Below the pieces are notes generated by a model. The model was not told the DNA's origin, searched no databases, and worked only from the letters and a program-made list of their open reading frames with translations. From assembly GCA_964354365.1 (NCBI GenBank), contig CAYGZM010000113.1, positions 1 through 12,156 on the forward strand: 12,156 bases of DNA. Direction: 5' to 3'. Source of the stretch: CAYGZM01 sp964354365. GTDB lineage: Bacteria > Planctomycetota > Phycisphaerae > Sedimentisphaerales > Anaerobacaceae. Of the stretch, positions 1 to 5,460 are shown one piece after another (the stretch's first letter is position 1; each line of letters opens with the position of its first letter). Position numbers and translations under genes: made by a program.

Positions 1-39
1 AGCTTTTTCATGAATCCAACTGTGACAAAATCAAAAAAG

Positions 40-240
40 TCACGCTTGTATAAGGACTAGGCAAGATGGATTCATTCTTAGACTCCTGTTCCAATCGGCA
101 CCAAACCACAGAGCCGCCCTGCTGAAGGGGCGTTTTCTCAACCATTCAATCTTGGGCAATGGCCTGCCAGGCTGATCTATAGGGATTGGTCCATGGTACT
201 TACGATATATACCAACTTTCTCTGTCGCCGTGATAAACAT
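40..240 (-). pseudogene. Possible remnant of a tyrosine-recombinase N-terminus
   Basis: This 66-residue reading frame begins at an ATG inside the end of the 50-residue ORF upstream and stops at TGA. Its middle (IYRKYHGPIPIDQPGRPLPK, then EWLRKRPFSRAALWFGAD) resembles, from memory, the first ~45 residues of planctomycete site-specific integrases, which continue into a basic segment like GKRYSKSF and then a core-binding domain. Here the similarity ends after FGAD, and an unrelated short tail leads to the stop. It is therefore best read as a decayed recombinase start. The resemblance is recalled and was not searched. It could instead be a genuine small protein or a chance frame. No core-binding or catalytic domain is present in the window. 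Confidence 0.3.
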
Positions 241-352
241 CCTGGTTCTCTTGGAACCAATGGGCTACCAAGGACGACTGACACAGTGGACAGTATATGT
301 TCACGGTAATATATCCACCTGATCTTATCAAAGACCAGGTTGGAGTAGCCAT
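200..352 (-). CDS. Small hypothetical protein (50 aa) with CPLC motif
   Basis: This ATG-to-TAA frame encodes 50 residues, beginning MATPTWSLIR and ending DRESWYIS. A CPLC pair at residues 21-24 looks like half of a zinc-ribbon knuckle, followed by a polar, aromatic-rich tail (SLVAHWFQENQ). There is no second cysteine pair, signal peptide or membrane segment. It lies 53 nt after the DUF6807 gene on the same strand and its last 41 nt overlap the recombinase-like remnant in another frame. The upstream AGGT lies about 13 nt from the ATG, so the ribosome-binding site is weak. The composition looks protein-like, but the shortness leaves real doubt. I do not recognise a family. Confidence 0.35.
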   Translation of the reverse strand: MATPTWSLIRSGGYITVNIYCPLCQSSLVAHWFQENQDVYHGDRESWYIS

Positions 353-405
353 TTTTTTATTTCGACCTGCAACTAAAGATGGGGCAACGTCGTTCTATGT
401 GGTCT

Positions 406-1374
406 TCACTTGAACCTTTTCTTGAGCTTCAAATAATCGGCATAGGCGGCGTTGCAGTCCATTGACTTTTCGTCATTTGAACAGTGTAGAAGTATACCGA
501 AGCTCAGGCGGAAAGACTCGTCTTTCTTGACGATCGTCTTGTCAAGCTCGCCAAGATTAAATGCCTTCTTTCCGAACGGATTGGCCGTCATGAATCCGTA
601 GTCGCGTACGTGCCATCGGCAGGGGCCGAAATTATCTGGATCGGGCATTATCATAACACCAGCAAAGACGCCGTCGATCGGGCCGGCATAGTCGCACCAT
701 AAGCTCGGCTTTCCCCAAATTTGCTTTTCGTTGACATTGCCCTTATCGTCGAGGATTCGACCGCCATTTTTGTTTGTGACAACGATGGGAGTTGCCAAAC
801 GAACACCAAGGCCCATTTCCTCCTGGTCACCGAAGTAGAAGGATTCTCCATCAGAACTGAATTGGCTATCCCAGAGAATCAAGTAACCCGCAGGTCGGTG
901 GAGAATTATGATTTTGCAGGTTTCCTCACAGATGGTTCTTTCGTTTGCTACATACTGATTTCGTACGGTGAGACCGGCGCATTCGTTACCGGCGAAGGGT
1001 TCTTCTACGAAACCTGCATGTTTCACACGGGCTTTGTTCCGCCAGAAGTCGTTCCCGTTTATATCTCCAAACGCCAGCCACAGGCCCGGGTGCATGGTCG
1101 CATGGTCATCGGCATCCACATCCTTTCGAGGCGGGTGGTAACGTGTCACTTGGACGCCAGATGGAGCTTTCAGAGCAGCAAAATAGGGACGCAGTATCTC
1201 AGAATCTTCATAGACGTATGTTGCTATTGTCTGGTCGTCAACATATATAAGGATTTTGCCTGGTTGTTGTCGGAATGTAATTTTGCTGTTGTTTGCACCG
1301 TAGAGCGAAGTTGCATGGCAATGACACAATACGGCAATACTAACTAGGATCGCTTGTACTTTCATTTCAGACAT
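406..1374 (-). CDS. Secreted DUF6807 (PmoA-family) protein
   Basis: A 322-residue protein of the DUF6807 family, often labelled 'PmoA' although it has no relation to membrane methane monooxygenase. The N-terminus (basic start, hydrophobic stretch, residues ~4-27) is a Sec signal peptide, so it acts outside the cytoplasm. Family hallmarks are RPYFAALKAPSGVQVTRYHPP (about 62-82), the DDHATMHPGLWLAFGDING stretch (89-107) followed by DFWRNKARV, and near the C-terminus DNFGPCRWHVRDYGFMTANPFG. The conserved His and Asp residues suggest metal or sugar binding, but no reaction is established. These proteins usually sit in planctomycete and Bacteroidota sugar-degradation loci next to Gfo/Idh/MocA proteins, as here (37-nt gap, same strand). 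An alternative ATG three codons in (1365) gives a more typical signal peptide, MKVQAILVSIAV. Family assignment is firm; function is unknown. Confidence 0.88.
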   Translation of the reverse strand: MSEMKVQAILVSIAVLCHCHATSLYGANNSKITFRQQPGKILIYVDDQTIATYVYEDSEILRPYFAALKAPSGVQVTRYHPPRKDVDADDHATMHPGLWLAFGDINGNDFWRNKARVKHAGFVEEPFAGNECAGLTVRNQYVANERTICEETCKIIILHRPAGYLILWDSQFSSDGESFYFGDQEEMGLGVRLATPIVVTNKNGGRILDDKGNVNEKQIWGKPSLWCDYAGPIDGVFAGVMIMPDPDNFGPCRWHVRDYGFMTANPFGKKAFNLGELDKTIVKKDESFRLSFGILLHCSNDEKSMDCNAAYADYLKLKKRFK

Positions 1375-1411
1375 GTAATTCTGACCTGTGTATTTGAGAC
1401 TTCAGATATCC

Positions 1412-2851
1412 TTACTCTATTATGAACGGTTTTCTGTATGAACCTCGGGAGAGCGTATCAGCCTTTTCCATAGCCGAACCGGCGTCCTGTCCATCGCAGC
1501 GGATGATTGCCTCGGTTTGCTGATCGACGGTAAGCCATGGCCCCAGCTTCATCGGAGTCTTGTTCAGATCGACTTCGTTTGCAGTTAGGTGCCTCTCGAT
1601 ACGTTCGAGTGTCTCGCCTGCCAACCTGAAATCGCCGATTTTCTCGAGTATCTGTTTTTTGTCCGCGTCGACGCCCAAGCGGAAAGACAGGTTGCCCAGA
1701 TGGCAGACAGCGGAGGAAATGTGTCCCTGCCTTATGGGGGCGTTTAAGAGCTCGGGCTTGCGCGTGCGGACGGCTTCTATGAAATTGACGTGATGATCAC
1801 TGCCTCCGTCACCTGTGAACTGCTGGACTTTTTTGCCGTCGTTGTCGTAAATCCAGCCTCCCCCGCGAAAACCGGCGAAGTAGCCACCTTCACACTGAAA
1901 GATGAGCCCTTCGCGAACACCCTTGAGCTGATCCATTATGCGTTCGCCCTTCTTTGAGGGCAGGTTCCGGTTCTCGATTATGATTGGGGCTGGCTTGTAA
2001 TCAAGAACGGTCAACTGAGTATTGGGCGTTTGGCCTGCGTCGTTTACGGCAAAGCGCTCGCCGACGCATAACACTCTTTCAGGCAGGTGATCATATCCTG
2101 CGAACATGCGGCAGACATCGAACGCATGAATACCGCTATTTGCCAAATCGCCATCGCCGGTTGACCAGACCCAGTGCCAGTCGTAGTGCAGTCTATCGCG
2201 TGTCAGGGGCTCGACCGGAGCGGGACCACAGTAAAGATCATAGTCGAGCCAGTCCGGCTTCCAAGGAGTTTTCCTGCCGATACTGCCGCGTTCTTCGTAC
2301 CACAAAACATGTCCCCATAGCATCTTGCCGATGTTGCCCTGTTGGATGTATTTGGCTGCGGCTCGCAGGCCCTGGTCAGAGCGGTATTGCGTGCCGGCCT
2401 GGACGATACGGTTGTACTTCTTGGCGGCTGCGACCATCAGCGCACCTTCGTTGAGACTATGCGAGACGGGCTTTTCAACGTAAACATCTTTGCCTGCCTG
2501 ACACGCCCACACCGCGGCAGGGCCGTGCCAGTGGTTACAGGTCGCGATGACAACGACATCAATGTCCTTGCGGTCGATAACCCTTCGCAAGTCTGTCGTG
2601 GCGAATATGGCCGCTTTGTCGTCGAGTGAATCGAACCTCTCGGCAAGACGCTTCGGATCAACATCGCAAAGAGCAGTAACTCGGCAGCCATCTGTTGAGC
2701 GAAATACATCAACGTGGCCCTTGCCTTTGTTGCCCAGACCTATGATGGCGACCCGAATATCGTCATTTGCCCCAAGGATGCGAGGCGCTTTCAAGGAAAC
2801 CCCGACGAGGGCGGTCGATTTCAAAAAGGTGCGTCTTGATAGAGATTTCAT
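1412..2851 (-). CDS. Tat-exported Gfo/Idh/MocA family oxidoreductase
   Basis: A 479-residue NAD(P)-dependent sugar oxidoreductase. Residues 5-11 (SRRTFLK) plus the following hydrophobic stretch form a twin-arginine signal, so the protein would be exported folded with its cofactor. The Rossmann fold starts at DIRVAIIGLGNKGKGH (31-46), with ALCDVD as the next strand and ATCNHWHG near 103-110. The EKP motif (126-128) carries the usual catalytic lysine. The C-terminal half has the family pattern DYDLYCGPAPVEPL, RLHYDWHWVWSTGDGDLANSGIHAFD. The start is the ATG at 2851, with a GGAG site six bases upstream. A GTG at 2863 would add four residues but lies inside that ribosome-binding region. It is first in a leftward pair with the DUF6807 gene. 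The substrate is unknown, probably a free sugar or sugar derivative in the periplasm. Confidence 0.93.
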   Translation of the reverse strand: MKSLSRRTFLKSTALVGVSLKAPRILGANDDIRVAIIGLGNKGKGHVDVFRSTDGCRVTALCDVDPKRLAERFDSLDDKAAIFATTDLRRVIDRKDIDVVVIATCNHWHGPAAVWACQAGKDVYVEKPVSHSLNEGALMVAAAKKYNRIVQAGTQYRSDQGLRAAAKYIQQGNIGKMLWGHVLWYEERGSIGRKTPWKPDWLDYDLYCGPAPVEPLTRDRLHYDWHWVWSTGDGDLANSGIHAFDVCRMFAGYDHLPERVLCVGERFAVNDAGQTPNTQLTVLDYKPAPIIIENRNLPSKKGERIMDQLKGVREGLIFQCEGGYFAGFRGGGWIYDNDGKKVQQFTGDGGSDHHVNFIEAVRTRKPELLNAPIRQGHISSAVCHLGNLSFRLGVDADKKQILEKIGDFRLAGETLERIERHLTANEVDLNKTPMKLGPWLTVDQQTEAIIRCDGQDAGSAMEKADTLSRGSYRKPFIIE

Positions 2852-2857
2852 TCTGTT

Positions 2858-2861
2858 CTCC
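2858..2861 (-). promoter_or_regulatory. Ribosome-binding site deciding the Gfo/Idh start
   Basis: GGAG on the minus strand with six bases (AACAGA) before the ATG at 2851. It supports that ATG over the in-frame GTG at 2863, which overlaps the site. Confidence 0.65.
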
Positions 2862-2907
2862 ACAGAATTGCCAAAATCAGTTTCGCCCGAAGGTCTTCTC
2901 GGTCATC

Positions 2908-2926
2908 GATTATATACTATATCATC
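2908..2926. promoter_or_regulatory. 19-bp inverted repeat, candidate operator
   Basis: GATTATATACTATATCATC is a near-perfect inverted repeat centred on C2917; only one symmetric base pair and the centre break the symmetry. It lies in the divergent region between the Gfo/Idh gene and the rightward operon, 57 bp before the Gfo/Idh ATG, and it contains a consensus TATAAT box on the minus strand. Position and symmetry fit a dimeric repressor (LacI, GntR or similar) that would block the leftward promoter. No regulator gene is present in the window. AT-rich sequence can form such symmetry by chance. Confidence 0.45.
2909..2914 (-). promoter_or_regulatory. Consensus -10 box for the leftward pair
   Basis: TATAAT on the minus strand, about 58 bp from the Gfo/Idh ATG, predicting a leader of roughly 50 nt. 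The hexamer 17 bp upstream reads ATCCAA, a poor -35, so the promoter would rely on an activator or an alternative sigma factor, or the box is fortuitous. Confidence 0.35.
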
Positions 2927-3024
2927 ACGCCTTGGATTATTCAAGAAATCATAGATTCTGTCCACGTATGCCTAATCTGCATCTTCGATGAGACTTTTTA
3001 CTGGCAAGCAGCGTGCATAAGCTC

Positions 3025-3030
3025 TATAAG
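3025..3030 (+). promoter_or_regulatory. Possible -10 box for the rightward operon
   Basis: TATAAG with CTGGCA 18 bp upstream (3001-3006, four of six matches to TTGACA), about 55 bp before the dehydrogenase start. This is the best plus-strand promoter seen in the divergent region, but it is weak. Confidence 0.22.
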
Positions 3031-3084
3031 AATATCAGTGTTCTGCAATAAATTGGCGTCTGGGATCAGAGTCATGGTGCAGTT

Positions 3085-4026
3085 ATGAAGTCAACTTCAC
3101 AAATAGGTGTTGCTGGCGAGAATAGGCCCGCAACCGAGCCGATCGGCCTGATAGGGCTTGGTCTGATGGGCATAGCCCTGGCCGAGCGGCTGCTGGCCGG
3201 TGGCTTTGAAATCTGGGGATATGACATTGATCAAGATCGGAATGATCTCCTCTGCCGAACGGACGGTAAGCCGGCATCGAGCGCGGCGGCCGTTGCTTCG
3301 GTGTGCAAGAGGATACTCATGAGCCTGCCGGATAGCAACGCCGTCGAGGCTGTGCTTGCCAATATGGGCCCGTCTCTGGTCCCAGGTCAGACCATAATTG
3401 ACACATCAACGGGTGATCCTGAATGTGCCGCGGCGACGGGTCGACGGCTGGCCGAACGGGGTGTCTGCTATCTGGATGCCACTATCTCCGGCAGCAGCCA
3501 GCAAGTTCGGGAGGGTCAAGTAGTGGTTCTGGTGGGCGGTTCGGCGGAAGCGTTCGACAAGTGCCAGGATCTGTTCCGGCTGTTTGCACGCCGCTCGTTT
3601 TACCTCGGACCGTCTGGCAGCGGTTCGCAAATGAAGCTCGTCAGCAATCTTGTCCTGGGGCTGAATCGCGCCGCTCTGGCTGAAGGGCTGTGGCTGAGCA
3701 AGGTCCTGGGTTTAGACGCGCAGACAGTGCTGACTGTGCTGCGTGAAAGCATGGCTTACTCGCGCATCATGGACACCAAAGGTGAAAAGATGATCAGCGG
3801 AAATTTCGATCCCCAGGCCAGATTGTCGCAGCACCACAAAGATGTTCGCCTGATTCTCCAGGCTGCTGCCAGAGTGGGCACGGATTTGCCGTTGACCCAG
3901 GTGCATGCACGCCTGCTCGAGCTGGCGGAGAGCGCTGGCTATGGAGCCCAGGATAACAGTGCTATCATCCGTGCCTTCGAAGAGCTCGGCCTGGGGCGTA
4001 CAGCAATCGAAAAGGATCAACACTGA
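3085..4026 (+). CDS. NAD(P)-dependent beta-hydroxyacid dehydrogenase (HIBADH / tartronate semialdehyde reductase family)
   Basis: A 313-residue cytoplasmic enzyme that interconverts a beta-hydroxyacid and its semialdehyde. The Rossmann motif GLIGLGLMG (21-29) follows an 18-residue polar extension. The substrate-binding signature DATISGS is at 131-137, with Ser where most relatives have the second Gly of SGG. The catalytic lysine is K184 in GSGSQMKLVSNLVLG, and the KDVRLIL cofactor motif is at 252-258. Length is a little over the usual ~290-300 because of the N-terminal extension. It is first in a rightward operon with an MFS carrier 23 nt downstream and a GH28-like enzyme beyond. That context favours tartronate semialdehyde reduction during hexuronate or aldarate breakdown over valine catabolism. 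Substrate choice is inferred; GLYR or 6-phosphogluconate-type relatives remain possible. Confidence 0.88.
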   Translation: MKSTSQIGVAGENRPATEPIGLIGLGLMGIALAERLLAGGFEIWGYDIDQDRNDLLCRTDGKPASSAAAVASVCKRILMSLPDSNAVEAVLANMGPSLVPGQTIIDTSTGDPECAAATGRRLAERGVCYLDATISGSSQQVREGQVVVLVGGSAEAFDKCQDLFRLFARRSFYLGPSGSGSQMKLVSNLVLGLNRAALAEGLWLSKVLGLDAQTVLTVLRESMAYSRIMDTKGEKMISGNFDPQARLSQHHKDVRLILQAAARVGTDLPLTQVHARLLELAESAGYGAQDNSAIIRAFEELGLGRTAIEKDQH

Positions 4027-4049
4027 CAGATCGCACCCAGAGTGAAAGC

Positions 4050-5321
4050 ATGAATCAGGTTTCGACAGACTCTTCCCAGTTGACCATGTCGCAGAAAGCA
4101 AGACTTATTGTTCTATTAGCTGCTTTCTTAGGCCTGCTCTTCGACGGCATAGAGCTCGGCTTGATGCCAATTGCGTCTATGTCCGTGACTAAGAGTCTGC
4201 TTGGCGCTGGCTTTACGGATGCCTTGGCGGGAGATTGGTTTGCGCTCTTCACGGCGAGTCTGATGCTGGGTGCCGCGGTCGGAGGCATAACGTTTGGGGC
4301 GCTGGGTGATCGGATTGGGCGTACACGAGCCATGGGGATGAGCATCCTTTTCTATTCGGTGTTTTCAGGAGCGGGATTGCTCGTTGGTAGTCTGGAGCAG
4401 ATGCTCGTTCTGCGCTTCCTCGTTGGTTTGGGCGTTGGAGGCATGTGGCCCAACGGCGTGGCGCTTGTCTCGGAGTGCTGGCCGAATGTGTCACGACCTA
4501 TGGTGGCTGGTATTATGGGCGCGGGCTTGAACACCGGCATTCTGCTGCTCTCTCAAGTCGCTCGCATCTGGCATATCACGCCGGACTCGTGGCGTTGGCT
4601 ATTCGGGTGGAGCGCCATCCCCGGCTTGCTCGGGGTCGTGTCGCTGTGGTTCGTGCCGGAGTCGCCGCGCTGGCTGTCCACGCGTGGAGGCTTGGCTGCA
4701 AGGACAGATACACCACTGCGCGAACTTTTTCGCCCCCCGCTGCTGCGGCTTACTCTACTCGGCATTATTCTGGGCTCGATTCCCATGATCGGCGCGTGGG
4801 CAGCAAGCAAGTGGATGATTCCCTGGGCGGACAAGATTGGCGGTGCCGCACAGCCGGGCTACAAGGCAGTCACGCAAGGCTTCTGGGCATTGGGGGCCGT
4901 GTTGGGCAGTTTCTTCGGCGCCCAGCTTGCCAACATGCTCGGCCGAAGGCTCTCGTATTTTCTGATAAGTCTGGGTTCTACAGCGTTGACCTGCAGCCTT
5001 TTCCTTTTCACGGCCCCATTGCAGTCTGCTTTTCTGCCAATGGCCTTCGCGCAGGGCTTCGTCGCAACCTTGTTCTTCGGCTGGCTTCCCCTGTATCTGC
5101 CGGAATTGTTCCCGACGAAGGTACGCGCCACCGGTAGCGGGATCGCCTACAACGTCGGACGCTTCGCCACTGCCGGCGGGGTTTTTGTCGCGGGCACACT
5201 TGTCACCTGGTTTGGCGGAGACTTTGCCAAAGTCGGCGCGGTGATGGGTCTCATTTATTCGCTCGGCATGGTGGTCATCTGGTGGGCGCCGGAGACATCG
5301 AACAGGGGCCTGCAGGATTAA
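4050..5321 (+). CDS. MFS transporter, sugar/organic-acid type
   Basis: A 423-residue inner-membrane carrier with about 12 hydrophobic segments. Segment 1 carries LLFDGIELGLMPIA, an acidic pattern like the DGxD of aromatic-acid and sialate proton symporters. The loop after segment 2 has the MFS signature GALGDRIGRTRAMG, and its partner in the second half is QLANMLGRR. PESPRWLS after segment 6 matches the sugar-porter motif. ELFPTKVRATGSGIAYNVGR is also typical of this superfamily. Substrate is most likely a sugar acid or short oligosaccharide released by the downstream glycosidase, taken up with protons; this is inference from context. It follows the dehydrogenase by 23 nt, so the two are probably cotranscribed. 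A second in-frame ATG 12 codons in is also a possible start. The gene interior is markedly GC-rich compared with the photolyase operon. Confidence 0.88.
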   Translation: MNQVSTDSSQLTMSQKARLIVLLAAFLGLLFDGIELGLMPIASMSVTKSLLGAGFTDALAGDWFALFTASLMLGAAVGGITFGALGDRIGRTRAMGMSILFYSVFSGAGLLVGSLEQMLVLRFLVGLGVGGMWPNGVALVSECWPNVSRPMVAGIMGAGLNTGILLLSQVARIWHITPDSWRWLFGWSAIPGLLGVVSLWFVPESPRWLSTRGGLAARTDTPLRELFRPPLLRLTLLGIILGSIPMIGAWAASKWMIPWADKIGGAAQPGYKAVTQGFWALGAVLGSFFGAQLANMLGRRLSYFLISLGSTALTCSLFLFTAPLQSAFLPMAFAQGFVATLFFGWLPLYLPELFPTKVRATGSGIAYNVGRFATAGGVFVAGTLVTWFGGDFAKVGAVMGLIYSLGMVVIWWAPETSNRGLQD

Positions 5322-5324
5322 CCT

Positions 5325-5329
5325 AAGGG
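5325..5329 (+). promoter_or_regulatory. Ribosome-binding site of the orphan mini-ORF
   Basis: AAGGG nine bases before the ATG at 5339 and just after the MFS stop. It is a better site than anything ahead of the GH28-like ATG at 5461, which suggests translation formerly began at 5339. Confidence 0.4.
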
Positions 5330-5338
5330 TACATTAAC

Positions 5339-5431
5339 ATGAGGACCGTGCCATTTCTGACAACTCTGGCGATTGACGTAATAACGTGGTCCGCATTCAC
5401 GGTCGATGCCGTATCTCGGAGTGTTGTTTGA
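5339..5431 (+). pseudogene. Orphan signal-peptide-like mini-ORF (30 aa)
   Basis: ATG to TGA encoding 30 residues, starting MRTVPFLTTLAIDVITWSAF and ending VDAVSRSVV. It has a basic start, a hydrophobic core and an A-type end (TVDA), like a Sec signal peptide with no mature protein. It begins 17 nt after the MFS stop with an AAGGG site ahead. It is in a different frame from the GH28-like gene that follows 29 nt later. It may be the original leader of that glycosidase, cut off by an insertion, or a leader peptide whose translation couples to the next start. A chance frame cannot be excluded. Confidence 0.4.
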
Positions 5432-5460
5432 GTACAGATTTTCAATTTGATCCCGAACCT

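Noticed and set aside
721..1347. Long plus-strand open frame of 208 codons opposite the DUF6807 gene
   Set aside because: It is antisense to a well-supported family member and has no recognisable domain or plausible composition.
1984..2454. 156-codon plus-strand frame opposite the Gfo/Idh gene
   Set aside because: Antisense shadow, Arg/Ser-rich and without motifs; the opposite frame is a clear oxidoreductase.
4445..5137. 230-codon plus-strand frame inside the MFS gene
   Set aside because: It is an alternate-frame shadow of a GC-rich gene; its residues are Arg/Gly/Ala-biased with no domain, while the MFS frame shows all family motifs.
5386..5460. GTG start extending the GH28-like protein by 25 residues
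   Set aside because: The extension would bury a clear signal peptide behind a Cys- and Arg-containing leader; the ATG at 5461 gives a normal secreted N-terminus.
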